From Haloarcula pelagica (lineage in GTDB: Archaea > Halobacteriota > Halobacteria > Halobacteriales > Haloarculaceae), in contig NZ_CP126161.1 in NCBI RefSeq assembly GCF_030127105.1, positions 3,465,923-3,529,922 of the forward strand: a DNA stretch of 64,000 nt, read 5' to 3'. The notes below the pieces were generated by a model. The model ran no database searches, had not been told where the DNA came from, and saw only the letters and a list, made by a program, of their open reading frames with translations. The position numbers and the translations under genes were made by a program. The number at the start of each line of letters is the position of its first letter. The first letter of the stretch is position 1. Shown here piece after piece: positions 35,472 to 46,313 of the stretch.

Positions 35472-36905
35472 ATGTCCACGTACGCTATCTTGGGGTGTGG
35501 GAGCGTGGGGCATGCAGTGGCCGAAGAACTCGTCAACGAGGGCAAAGACGTGCTCATCCTCGATGCCGACGACGGTCGCGTGGAGGCGCTGCGCGACCAG
35601 GATCTCAACGCACAGCAGGCAGATATCGTCGAGGAAGATGTCGTCGGGATGGTCAGCGACCGGGATGTCGTCCTCATCATGTCGCCGGATGTCACCGCGA
35701 ACGCAAAGGCGGTCGAGAACATCCGAGCCGCCGACGGCGACCAGTTCATCGTCGCGCGGGCCGACGATCCGGTCTCGGCCGACAAGCTGACGGAACTGGG
35801 TGCCGACGTAGTCATCAACCCGTCGGCGGTCATCGCGGACTCGGCGCTTCGGGCGCTCGAAACCGGCGAACTGGAGTACAAGGCGACACAGCTTGGCGAT
35901 GTCATCGACGGGACCGAAGAGCGGATGGCGATCCTCATCCACCGCTCGCCGGACCCGGACTCGATCGCCTCCGCGGCGGCGCTTCGGGCCATCGCCGCGA
36001 GTCGTGACATCGATGCGGATATCATCTACGAGGGCGAGATCGGTCACCAGGAGAACCGCGCGTTCGTCAACCTGCTGGGCATCGATCTGGAGTCACAGGA
36101 CTCGGTCGACCTCGACGACTACGACACGCTCGCGCTGGTCGATGTCGCGAAGGGCGGCGAGCCCATCGTCGAGTCGGTCGACATCGTGATCGACCACTAC
36201 GAACACGAACACGAGTACGAACACGACGCCGCGTTCTCGGACATCCGACCGAACGTCTCCGCGACCTCGACGATCCTCACCAAGTACATCCAGGAACTGG
36301 ACCTCACGCTGGATCAGACCGTCGCGACGGCGCTGCTCTACGGGATTCGAGCCGAGACGCTGGATTTCAAGCGGGACACGACGCCTGCCGATCTGACCGC
36401 CGCGGCGTATCTCTACCCGTTCGCCGACCACGACACGCTCGAACAGGTCGAGTCGCCGTCGATGTCACCGGAGACGCTCGATGTCCTGGCCGAGGCGATC
36501 CGGAACCGGGAGGTCCAGGGGAGCCACCTCGTCTCGAATGCCGGGTTCATCCGGGACCGTGACGCGCTCGCGCAGGCGGCCCAGCACCTCCTGAACCTCG
36601 AAGGGATCACGACGACAGCGGTGTTTGCCATCGCCGACGACACGATCTACTTGGCCGCACGCTCCAAGGACATCCGCATGAACATCGGGAAGGTGCTCTC
36701 GGACGCCTTCGGCGGGATGGGTGAGACAGCGGGTCACTCCACCGACGCCAGCGTCGAGATCCCGCTCGGGATCTTCACCGGGCTGGAGACCAACGACGAC
36801 AACCGGGACACGCTGCTGGAACTGACAGAAGAGGCAGTCAAACGGAAGCTGTTCGAGGCGATGGGTGTCGACAGTTCGAGCAGCGAAGGCGGGAACGGGA
36901 ACTAG
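35472..36905 (+). CDS. TrkA-N / DHH-family phosphoesterase fusion protein
   Basis: A 477-residue protein joining an NAD-binding TrkA-N (RCK-like) domain ('YAILGCGSVGHAVAEELVNE', residues 1-130) to a DHH/DHHA1 phosphoesterase ('IHRSPDPDSIASAAALRAIA', 'DIVIDHYEHEHEYEHDA', C-terminal 'GGMGETAGHSTDASVEIPLG'). Such proteins may hydrolyse cyclic or short oligonucleotides under control of a bound nucleotide. The ATG at 35472 gives the normal Rossmann N-terminus; in-frame ATGs at 35439 and 35463 are possible. Confidence 0.85.
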   Translation: MSTYAILGCGSVGHAVAEELVNEGKDVLILDADDGRVEALRDQDLNAQQADIVEEDVVGMVSDRDVVLIMSPDVTANAKAVENIRAADGDQFIVARADDPVSADKLTELGADVVINPSAVIADSALRALETGELEYKATQLGDVIDGTEERMAILIHRSPDPDSIASAAALRAIAASRDIDADIIYEGEIGHQENRAFVNLLGIDLESQDSVDLDDYDTLALVDVAKGGEPIVESVDIVIDHYEHEHEYEHDAAFSDIRPNVSATSTILTKYIQELDLTLDQTVATALLYGIRAETLDFKRDTTPADLTAAAYLYPFADHDTLEQVESPSMSPETLDVLAEAIRNREVQGSHLVSNAGFIRDRDALAQAAQHLLNLEGITTTAVFAIADDTIYLAARSKDIRMNIGKVLSDAFGGMGETAGHSTDASVEIPLGIFTGLETNDDNRDTLLELTEEAVKRKLFEAMGVDSSSSEGGNGN

Positions 36906-37207
36906 GCTGCGACTTCTTCACTGTCGCTGTCGGAGTCGGCCGCCTGAAGCCGCTCGACGACATCGTTGACGATGACCACGTCGCCGACCGCCTGAACCCA
37001 GCGGTACGGGATGATGACACCGCGGGAACTTCGGGCCTGTTCGCCGAACAGTTCGGTGTTAAGCTGGTGGAGTGCCAGGCCCGTCACCGACTGGCGGTCC
37101 AGATCGAGACGGATGTCCTCGACTTCGCCGACGAACACACCGTTTTTCGAGTAGACTTCCCGCCCGACGAGCGTCGTGATCTCCTGTGGTACAGTCTCCG
37201 GGTCCAT
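36902..37207 (-). CDS. PRC-barrel domain protein
   Basis: A 101-residue protein. 'EITTLVGREVYSKNGVFVGE', 'VEDIRLDLDRQSVTGLALH' and 'GVIIPYRWVQAVGDVVIV' fit the PRC-barrel fold found in archaeal proteins linked to RNA processing and cell division (CdpB-like). It overlaps the stop of the DHH gene in a convergent CTAG. A short TATA-like TTTAAG region precedes the ATG. Which of the PRC-barrel subgroups it belongs to cannot be decided here. Confidence 0.8.
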   Translation of the reverse strand: MDPETVPQEITTLVGREVYSKNGVFVGEVEDIRLDLDRQSVTGLALHQLNTELFGEQARSSRGVIIPYRWVQAVGDVVIVNDVVERLQAADSDSDSEEVAA

Positions 37208-37295
37208 ACGCAGGGACTTGTCCGGCCACCCCTTAAATGTTCTTTGCGGCGCCGGGAGCGTGGCAGACGGCCGTCGGACGCCTGAACGACGGGAG

Positions 37296-37727
37296 TCACC
37301 CGGTGGCAGTGATATCGCGGTGGACAGCAGCGTCCGCCAGAGCGGAATAGGCCCCGGCGGCCGCGTCCGTGAGGTCGTACGTGTCGTGGTAGTCGTCGGG
37401 GTCGCGCCCGCGACCGCTCGCCAGTCCGACCACGCGGGCGATGGTCTCGTAGTTGTCCCGGACCAGCGACCCGACGATTCCGGGCATCCCGGCTCGGTCA
37501 GCCAGTTCCTCCGCGGCGGCCCGGTCGGCGTACACCGTGCCCTCGTCGGTGTCGACCAGGACCATCGCGAACGGCGTCGCCCCGAACTGGGCGTCGAGAA
37601 AGCGCTGTGCCGGCTCGTCGTACCACGAGATCGCCCCCACGTCGTCGAGTTCTTCCAGGGCGCGCGCGGCCACGGAACAGTACGGGCATTCGCCGTCGTA
37701 GATCAGCACGGAAGCGAACGATGCCAT
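37296..37727 (-). CDS. DCC-family (DUF393) thiol-redox protein
   Basis: A 143-residue thioredoxin-like protein starting 'MASFASVLIYDGECPYCSVA'; the 'YDGECPYC' motif with its C-x2-C pair is diagnostic of the DCC (DUF393) family. Membrane segments are absent. Likely a disulfide oxidoreductase of unknown partner. ATG at 37727; the open frame extends upstream but is basic and noncoding-like. Confidence 0.85.
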   Translation of the reverse strand: MASFASVLIYDGECPYCSVAARALEELDDVGAISWYDEPAQRFLDAQFGATPFAMVLVDTDEGTVYADRAAAEELADRAGMPGIVGSLVRDNYETIARVVGLASGRGRDPDDYHDTYDLTDAAAGAYSALADAAVHRDITATG

Positions 37728-37815
37728 AGCCGGCCGTAGGGACTCGACCGGCATAGGTCCGTCTCTCGCGCGGGTACCCACGCGCTTTTCCTCGTCGGGG
37801 CCGTACGGATGTCCG

Positions 37816-38250
37816 ATGCGGGAGCTCTCGGCCTCGGTCGACATCCCAGTCCCACCGGAGACTGTCTGGAACGTCCTGACCGATGTCGAGGCGTATCCCC
37901 GATGGAACACGCTGTTGCGGATCGAGGGGGAACTCGCTCCGGGAGCGACGGTCGACGCACGGCTCTCGGTCCCCGGCCTCCCGACAGTGTCGTTCAGTCC
38001 GGAGATTCTGGCGGTCGACCCCGGACGCGAACTGCGCTGGCGCTCCGGACTACTGGGTGTCACCGCCGAGCACGCGTTCCTGCTGGAACCGCTCGATGGC
38101 GGGACCGGAACGCGGTTTACGCAGTACGAAGAGATCAGCGGTCCCCTCACCGCCCGAGTGGTCGATCGGCTGGCGAGACGGCTCCGCCGCGGATTCGAAC
38201 AGATGAACGTCGGACTCAGGCGGCACGCGATCGCCGTCGCCGACACGTAG
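37816..38250 (+). CDS. SRPBCC-family (polyketide cyclase/START-like) protein
   Basis: A 144-residue protein with the helix-grip signature 'ASVDIPVPPETVWNVLTDVE' and 'YPRWNTLLRIEGEL', central beta-strands and a long C-terminal helix ('RLARRLRRGFEQMNVGLRRH'). These proteins bind hydrophobic ligands; the ligand is unknown. It diverges from the DCC gene and converges with the DUF7504-type gene. Confidence 0.85.
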   Translation: MRELSASVDIPVPPETVWNVLTDVEAYPRWNTLLRIEGELAPGATVDARLSVPGLPTVSFSPEILAVDPGRELRWRSGLLGVTAEHAFLLEPLDGGTGTRFTQYEEISGPLTARVVDRLARRLRRGFEQMNVGLRRHAIAVADT

Positions 38251-38259
38251 CGCCAGGCG

Positions 38260-38805
38260 TCAGCGGAGGTCGAGCTCGGTGTCGGTACACCGCCGCAGTC
38301 GGGCGTACGTCGAGTCGTCGACCGCGTCACGGACCAGCCCGTACACGCCACACAGCCCGTGTTCCCGGGCCTGTGTCGTCGTGTGATCGAGGAACCGGGC
38401 GACGCGCGCTTCGTCGGCGTACAGCAGGAACACGTTGAGGCTGTCGAACACGACCCACCCCAGCCCGTCGTCGAGGGCCTCGAACGCCCGTGACAGCCGC
38501 ATACTCAGCCCGGTCAGGTCGTCGGGAACGAGCGGATCACAGACCCACATCGCACCGTCGTAGTCGGTCTCGGAGCCGGAGATCGGAACCTGGGCGACAG
38601 CGGAAAGCTCCGCACCGGCGGTCGAAAGCGTCTCTGCGATCTCGCTGGGTGCCGACGCCGAGACCACCAAGAGGTTGTCGTACGCGACGGGCGGGAGTTC
38701 ACTGATCGGCGACTGCATGGTCGACACGGAGACCAGTGCTTGCGTGCCGCGATCGAGCCGTAAACCCCCTCCCGATGCAGCGTGGATGTCGTCGTTACTG
38801 CTCAC
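38260..38805 (-). CDS. DUF7504-like RecA-fold protein
   Basis: A 181-residue protein that resembles the degenerate RecA/KaiC-like haloarchaeal family DUF7504: 'YDNLLVVSASAPSEIAETLS', 'LTGLSMRLSRAFEALDDGLG' and 'WVVFDSLNVFLLYADEARVA' (Walker B-like strand). A Walker A motif is absent, so it is probably a non-ATPase partner or regulator. ATG at 38805 is used. Confidence 0.65.
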   Translation of the reverse strand: MSSNDDIHAASGGGLRLDRGTQALVSVSTMQSPISELPPVAYDNLLVVSASAPSEIAETLSTAGAELSAVAQVPISGSETDYDGAMWVCDPLVPDDLTGLSMRLSRAFEALDDGLGWVVFDSLNVFLLYADEARVARFLDHTTTQAREHGLCGVYGLVRDAVDDSTYARLRRCTDTELDLR

Positions 38806-38953
38806 CGTCCGTTCCCCTCACGTCGTCCGGTTCCCACCCGGTTATCCCCACCCATCGATGGCATTGAACTGTCCTTGGGAGCAACCTCCATGTGTCGGGT
38901 TATATCTCTTTCGCCACCGCAAGGCTCATCGTGTCCGTGTGTAATGGTCACGC

Positions 38954-39646
38954 ATGCCGTCGTTGGTGGTTCACTACGCGTTCGTCGGGCTCCTGGCCGC
39001 GACACTGCTGGGCGCGGCGTTCGACAGGCGCTCGTTGTTGCTCGCGCTGGCCGTGGTCACGTTCCCCGATATCGACTCGTTCATCGCACTGTTCTCGGAG
39101 GTCGGTCACCGGGCGGCACTGACGAACCTCGTCATCCCCGCGATGCTGGCCGCTCTCCTCGTGATCGACCTACACGTCCGGGAAGAATCGCTGATCCGAG
39201 CCCGCTGGGGGGCCTACGGGGTCAGAGTGGCGTGGTTCTGTGTGTTCGTCTACGCGGTCGGACACGTCCTGTTCGACGCTGTCAGCGGTGGCGCGAACCT
39301 CCTCTGGCCGATCCACGACCAGTTCTATCAGTTCAGGGGACGGCTCGAACTGTCTACCCAGCGGGGGATCGTCCAGACCTTCGTCGAGACGGGCACGAGC
39401 GGGGGGTCCGGTGGGGGAAGCGGCGGTTCCGGTGGCGGCGGGCTGCCGACGCCCAACGCGATGGGGAACAGCAGCGAGATCCAGATGGACACTGCGGTCG
39501 ATCCGGACCCGTCGGGGACGGCGGACGGTCCCGTCGACCGGATCTTCCCGGTCGCACGCGGGGGCTGGCAACTGTACCTCCTCGTCGTAGGGACGCTCGC
39601 GACCGCCTCCCGGTTCCTCGTCGGACACGACCTCCCCGAGGAGTGA
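38954..39646 (+). CDS. Membrane-bound metal-dependent hydrolase (YdjM/LexA-binding-like family)
   Basis: A 230-residue membrane protein with N-terminal 'MPSLVVHYAFVGLLAATLLG' and 'VTFPDIDSFIALFSEVGHRA', matching the H...D-x-D...H-R metal site of the YdjM/DUF457 family. Four to five helices are seen. A long Gly/Ser linker (about residues 149-165) sits in an extracytoplasmic or cytoplasmic loop. It precedes a phospholipid synthase gene by 46 bases on the same strand, so a role in membrane lipid metabolism is possible. Confidence 0.8.
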   Translation: MPSLVVHYAFVGLLAATLLGAAFDRRSLLLALAVVTFPDIDSFIALFSEVGHRAALTNLVIPAMLAALLVIDLHVREESLIRARWGAYGVRVAWFCVFVYAVGHVLFDAVSGGANLLWPIHDQFYQFRGRLELSTQRGIVQTFVETGTSGGSGGGSGGSGGGGLPTPNAMGNSSEIQMDTAVDPDPSGTADGPVDRIFPVARGGWQLYLLVVGTLATASRFLVGHDLPEE

Positions 39647-39692
39647 CTGCGGTTTCGGACCCTTCATGTGGGTCCTGGGCGAGTACGCATCT

Positions 39693-40378
39693 ATGGGCTT
39701 TGAGGTATCTCGACGACTCAGTGCCGCCGACACGGTGACGCTCGTCAACGCCGTCGTCGGATTCGTCGCCGGCGCCGTCGCGTTCACCGACCTCCATCTC
39801 GCAGCACGACTGCTCTTGCTCTCGGTGATCACGGATGCGCTCGACGGGATCGTCGCCAGGGAAGCCAGGGGTCGGCGGTCGGCCCGCTGCTCGACTCGAT
39901 CACCGACGTTGTCTCGTTCGGTGCCACGCCGAGCCTCTTCGTCTACGTCCTCCTCACCCGATACTTCGGGGACATTACCGAAACCGGGATCGCGGTGGGT
40001 CTCGCGATCACGCTCGTCGCATCCGCGTACGTGGTGTTCTCCATCGTCAGGACGGCCTTCTACGAGACGTACATCGACAGCGCGGACGGGCGGCCGGGGA
40101 TGCCCAACTCGCTCGGTGCGATCGTTCTCTCGACGGCGTACCTCGGCGGGGTCCGACAGCCGGTCGTCTTGGCCGGCGCGATGCTCGTCTTCTCGGTCGC
40201 CATGATCGCGCCCTTCGACTACCCCAAACCCGGCCCGAGACACGTCACGCCGGTCGGCGTGGTGCTCGCGATGGCCGTGCTCGTTCCCGACGCGCTCTAT
40301 CGCTTCGGGCCACGAGCGGTGTTGGTGATCGCCCTCCTGTTTTTCCTCGCCGGCCCGCGGTACTACTGGGCAGATTGA
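39693..40378 (+). CDS. CDP-alcohol phosphatidyltransferase (archaetidylserine synthase-like), frameshifted near 39876
   Basis: About 228 residues. Starts 'MGFEVSRRLSAADTVTLVNA', reaches the CDP-alcohol motif 'DALDGIVAREARG' and breaks; the next frame resumes inside the same motif with 'SAVGPLLDSITDVVSFGATP' and continues through four helices to 'GPRYYWAD'. One lost base near 39876 joins them. The 'VVSFG' after the motif is typical of PssA-type synthases, which make archaetidylserine from CDP-archaeol and serine. ATG at 39693 is selected for a normal N-terminus. Confidence 0.8.
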
Positions 40379-40512
40379 CGCCGAGTCGGGCCCGCCGGTT
40401 CCTGCTTGCCTCTCCGCTGCCACCACACTCATACTGGTCGCAAGCGTAGTGTGAACCGCAATCAATCGCTTGTTTTCGAATCGCCGCACGTGGGGGGAAG
40501 AACTGGCGAAAG

Positions 40513-40520
40513 ATTTATAT
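40513..40520 (+). promoter_or_regulatory. TATA box of the DUF7127-cdc48 operon
   Basis: TTTATATA centred about 30 bases before the ATG at 40547, in AT-rich DNA that stands out from the surroundings. It predicts a very short or absent 5' leader for this operon. Confidence 0.6.
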
Positions 40521-40546
40521 AGTTATCAAACTTACCTTTGGTTAGG

Positions 40547-43058
<2,512 letters not shown>

Positions 43059-43207
43059 GTCCCTCCCTCGACCGGCTCTATTTCAATTCTTCTACTGCGC
43101 TGTTTTCGTACTGCACTGTTTTCCACTGCTTCCGCGTGTCCGGAACCGTTCGATAGCGACGGCCCTGGAGCGCAACGCCCTTGCCCCCACACTCCCGAGA
43201 CCCGTCC

Positions 43208-43768
43208 ATGCAGGCCACGGCACGGAACCACGTCGGGAAGCTAACGGGGCTGCTGACTGCGGTCTCGCTCGCGCTCGTGTTCGGCGCGGTCGGGGGTGTG
43301 ATCCCCCAGCGACTCCTACCGCGTGCCCCGGAGACAGTCGTCGCGGCGATCCCCCACGTCAACGCGGCCATCAGTGCGCTCGCGATCGTCACGATCGTCG
43401 CCGGAATCCGTGCGATTCGTCGCGGCGACATCGACCGACACCGGCAACTGATGCTGACGACGTTCGGGCTGTTCGGGGCCTTCCTCACGCTGTACCTCTA
43501 TCGCGTCGTCTTGGAGGGGCCGACCGACTTCACCGGCCCCGCGGCCGTCGAGACGTACGTCTACTTCCCGGTGCTGGGAATACACATCCTGCTCGCGATC
43601 CTCGCGATCCCGCTTGTCTACTACGTCCTCCTGCTGGCCGCCAGCTACCCCGTCGGGCAACTACGCGAGACGAACCACCCGCGTGCGGGGAAGGCGGCCG
43701 CGACGCTGTGGCTGATCTCGTTTTCCCTGGGGATCGTCGTCTACGCGATGCTGTACGTGTTCTGGTGA
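43208..43768 (+). CDS. DUF420 (YozB/CtaM-like) membrane protein
   Basis: A 186-residue protein with five hydrophobic helices ('LTGLLTAVSLALVFGAVGGV', 'AAIPHVNAAISALAIVTIVA', 'LMLTTFGLFGAFLTLYLYRV', 'PVLGIHILLAILAIPLVYYV') and conserved histidines in 'IPHVNA', 'DRHRQLML' and 'GIHILLA', as in DUF420. Bacterial relatives are needed for cytochrome oxidase maturation; the same role here is inference. The ATG at 43208 begins just before the first helix. Confidence 0.85.
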   Translation: MQATARNHVGKLTGLLTAVSLALVFGAVGGVIPQRLLPRAPETVVAAIPHVNAAISALAIVTIVAGIRAIRRGDIDRHRQLMLTTFGLFGAFLTLYLYRVVLEGPTDFTGPAAVETYVYFPVLGIHILLAILAIPLVYYVLLLAASYPVGQLRETNHPRAGKAAATLWLISFSLGIVVYAMLYVFW

Positions 43769-44335
43769 CTACGACTCCCACTCCGCCCGGAGCAGGCCGA
43801 ACCAGTGTGTGTCGCGCCACTCGCCGTCCAACCGCCAGTCCCTCCGGTGTTGCCCCTCTCGGGTGAAGCCCAGTCGTTCGAGAACCGCCACCGATCGGTC
43901 GTTGCCCCCGACCACGCGGGCCGCCCACTTCCGAAGCCCACGCTGGTCGAAGCCGTACGCGACCAGGCGGCTGGCCGCCTCCGTCGCGAACCCCTGATTC
44001 CAGGCGTCCGGGTCCAGCCAGTACGCGAGTTCGGCCGTCCCCTGCTCTGGTTCGTGGTCTGTCATGGCGACCAGGCCGACCCGGTCCGTCCGCTGCTGGA
44101 CCTGCCCGGGGTCGTCGGTGTCCGCGTCGACACAGATCAGGAGGTGGACCGACTCCCCGTCGGCGAGTGTGTCCTCGTAGAACGTCTCCATCTGCTCGCC
44201 CGTCATCGGCTGTGGGTACGTTCCCCACCCCCACACCCGCTCGTCACAGAACACTGACTGCATCCAGTCGAGGTCCTCACGTTCGGGCGGCCGGAGGGCT
44301 GTCCGCTCGGTTTCGATGAAGGCAGGGCTCGGCAT
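43769..44335 (-). CDS. GNAT acetyltransferase, RimJ/RimL type
   Basis: A 188-residue acetyltransferase. 'IETERTALRPPEREDLDWMQ' at the N-terminus, 'AELAYWLDPDAWNQGFATEA' with the acetyl-CoA loop, and 'RGLRKWAARVVGGNDRSVAV' / 'VLERLGFTREGQHRRDWRLD' are the RimJ/RimL pattern (N-terminal or side-chain acetylation). It converges with the DUF420 gene with stops abutting. Substrate unknown. Confidence 0.88.
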   Translation of the reverse strand: MPSPAFIETERTALRPPEREDLDWMQSVFCDERVWGWGTYPQPMTGEQMETFYEDTLADGESVHLLICVDADTDDPGQVQQRTDRVGLVAMTDHEPEQGTAELAYWLDPDAWNQGFATEAASRLVAYGFDQRGLRKWAARVVGGNDRSVAVLERLGFTREGQHRRDWRLDGEWRDTHWFGLLRAEWES

Positions 44336-44389
44336 ACAGTGGGCGGTGTAGTGGCAGCCGCTAAACGGTTTGGCTCGGTCCGGGGCGGC

Positions 44390-45898
44390 TCAGGGCCCGC
44401 GGGTCAGTTTTTCCCCGCTCGCGTTCGAGGGCTGCTCACGATGTTCGCGCCCCTCGTAGTCGTCGGCAGGTGCCGCCGACCCACCGATATCCGGTCGGAC
44501 GACATCCCGATCCGTCTCCTCGCCCTCGATGTCGTAGGGGTATTCCCCGGTGACACAGCCGAGACAGAGGTCCGTCTGGCTCGTCTCCAGCGTCTCGGCG
44601 ATGGCGTCGATGGAGAGATAGGACAGCGAATCGGACTCGATCTCGTCGCGGATCTCCTCGACGGACTGGTCGCCGGCGATGAGTTCGTCGCGGGAGGCCA
44701 TGTCGATGCCCATGTAACAGGGCGCGACGATTGGCGGCGCACCGATCCGGACGTGGACCTCCTCAGCGCCGGCGTCCCGCAGGAGGCCGATGAGCTGTGT
44801 CGAGGTGGTCCCGCGGACGATCGAGTCGTCGATGATGGTCACTTTCTTGCCCTCGATCGTCGACTTGATCGGGTTCAGTTTCAGCCGGACGGCCCGCTCG
44901 CGCTCGTCCTGGGTGGGCATGATGAACGTCCGCCCGACGTAGCGGTTCTTCATCAGGCCCTCGGCGAACTCGATGTCGGAGCCGTCGTCTTGCGCGGCCT
45001 CGGCGTAGCCAGAGGCGAACGCTCGCCCGGAGTCGGGGACCGGGAGGACCACGTCGGACTCGACGCCCGACTCCTCCCAGAGTTTCCGCCCCAGTTCCCG
45101 CCGGACTTCGTAGACCAGGCTCTCGTCGATGGTCGAGTCCGGGCGGGCGAAGTAGACGTGCTCGAAGAAGCAGTGGGCCGTGTTCTCGCGCTCGATGAGC
45201 TGGTAGGTGTCGTACCCCGTGCCGTCAGGGTGGAGGACGACCAGTTCGCCCGGGCGAACGTCCCGGACGAGTTCGCCGTCCAGCGTGTCGATGGCGGCCG
45301 ACTCGGAGGTGAGGACGTAGCCGTCCTCCAGTTCACCGATACACAGCGGACGGTTCCCTTCCGGATCGCGCACGCCCAGCACCGTCTCGTCGTGCATGAT
45401 CGTCAGCGAGTACGAGCCGTGGATGCGCTCCATCGTCCGCTTGACCGCGCGCACCAGGTCCTCTTCAAGGAGGTTCCGTGCGAGGTCGTGGGCGATGACT
45501 TCGGTGTCGCCGTCGGAGGTGAACGCGTGGCCCAGATCGGCCAGTTCGTCGCCGATCTCGTCGGCGTTGACGAGGTTGCCGTTGTGCGAGAGGCCCAGCG
45601 ACCCCGACTTGAACGACACCGAGAACGGCTGTGCACAGCAGGCGTTGACGCTGCCCGCCGTCGGGTACCTGACGTGGCCGATCCCGTTCGAGCCGTTCAG
45701 TGATTCGAGGTCACCGGGGCCGAAGGCGTCGCCGACGAGACCCATCTCGACGTGGCTGTGTTGCTGGAAGCCGTCGTGGGTGACGATGCCGGCCGATTCC
45801 TGGCCGCGATGCTGGAGGGCATAGAGGGAGTAGTAGAGGGGACGGGCGGCGTTTCGATCCCGAAGCGAGATGCCGACAACGCCGCACTTCTCGTGCAT
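44390..45898 (-). CDS. purF: Amidophosphoribosyltransferase
   Basis: A 502-residue enzyme for the first step of purine synthesis. The N-terminal nucleophile Cys is at residue 5 ('MHEKCGVVGI'), so a four-residue propeptide must be removed. Glutaminase motifs 'YALQHRGQESAGIVTHDG' and 'GHVRYPTAGS'; PRTase motif 'VTIIDDSIVRGTTSTQLIGL'; a C-terminal acidic tail. Cysteines compatible with a Fe-S cluster ('LCLGCVTGEYPYD') are present. It lies 12 bases after rpl37e in the lsm-rpl37e-purF order common to haloarchaea. Confidence 0.96.
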   Translation of the reverse strand: MHEKCGVVGISLRDRNAARPLYYSLYALQHRGQESAGIVTHDGFQQHSHVEMGLVGDAFGPGDLESLNGSNGIGHVRYPTAGSVNACCAQPFSVSFKSGSLGLSHNGNLVNADEIGDELADLGHAFTSDGDTEVIAHDLARNLLEEDLVRAVKRTMERIHGSYSLTIMHDETVLGVRDPEGNRPLCIGELEDGYVLTSESAAIDTLDGELVRDVRPGELVVLHPDGTGYDTYQLIERENTAHCFFEHVYFARPDSTIDESLVYEVRRELGRKLWEESGVESDVVLPVPDSGRAFASGYAEAAQDDGSDIEFAEGLMKNRYVGRTFIMPTQDERERAVRLKLNPIKSTIEGKKVTIIDDSIVRGTTSTQLIGLLRDAGAEEVHVRIGAPPIVAPCYMGIDMASRDELIAGDQSVEEIRDEIESDSLSYLSIDAIAETLETSQTDLCLGCVTGEYPYDIEGEETDRDVVRPDIGGSAAPADDYEGREHREQPSNASGEKLTRGP

Positions 45899-45910
45899 GG
45901 ATTGTGGGCC

Positions 45911-46084
45911 TTATTCGCCAGCTTTCGACTGCCACTCGTAGTCTCGTCGCTTCGCCGACTTGCCGAAGCCACACGACGAACAGACCTTCTTCTTTACGTG
46001 ATACGACTTCTCGCCACACCGGCGACACTTCGTGTGTGTCGTGGTGTTTTTCTTGCCTTGAGAGGGGGTTCCCTTGCCAGTCAT
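45911..46084 (-). CDS. rpl37e: 50S ribosomal protein L37e
   Basis: A 57-residue basic protein, '[20 protein letters not shown]', with zinc ribbon '[20 protein letters not shown]' and tail '[18 protein letters not shown]'. This is full-length L37e, part of the large ribosomal subunit. Its ATG overlaps the lsm stop (ATGA) and it is followed by purF after 12 bases, forming one operon. Confidence 0.96.
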   Translation of the reverse strand: MTGKGTPSQGKKNTTTHTKCRRCGEKSYHVKKKVCSSCGFGKSAKRRDYEWQSKAGE

Positions 46085-46263
46085 GGGTTAATCGAGACGA
46101 CGTTATCCCCGCGTATAATCGTTGTGTCTTCGTCTTCGATCACGAGGTTCATGTGCTGATCGTAGCCCGAGAGCTCTCCGGTGAAGATCTCGCCGCCCTT
46201 GAGTTGTACGGTAACTTCCTCACCGAGCGACGCTTCGAGCACGTCCAACGGTCGACCACTCAT
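46081..46263 (-). CDS. lsm: LSm family RNA-binding protein (Sm-like)
   Basis: A 60-residue Sm-like protein: Sm1 '[20 protein letters not shown]' with '[13 protein letters not shown]', Sm2 '[12 protein letters not shown]'. This is the short haloarchaeal LSm, which forms a heptameric ring that binds U-rich RNA and small RNAs. First gene of the lsm-rpl37e-purF operon, coupled to rpl37e by an ATGA overlap. Confidence 0.96.
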   Translation of the reverse strand: MSGRPLDVLEASLGEEVTVQLKGGEIFTGELSGYDQHMNLVIEDEDTTIIRGDNVVSINP

Positions 46264-46313
46264 GTTCGGGAAGGATAGTGACGGGCGCTTAAACGTACCG
46301 TTTGCGCGCCCCG

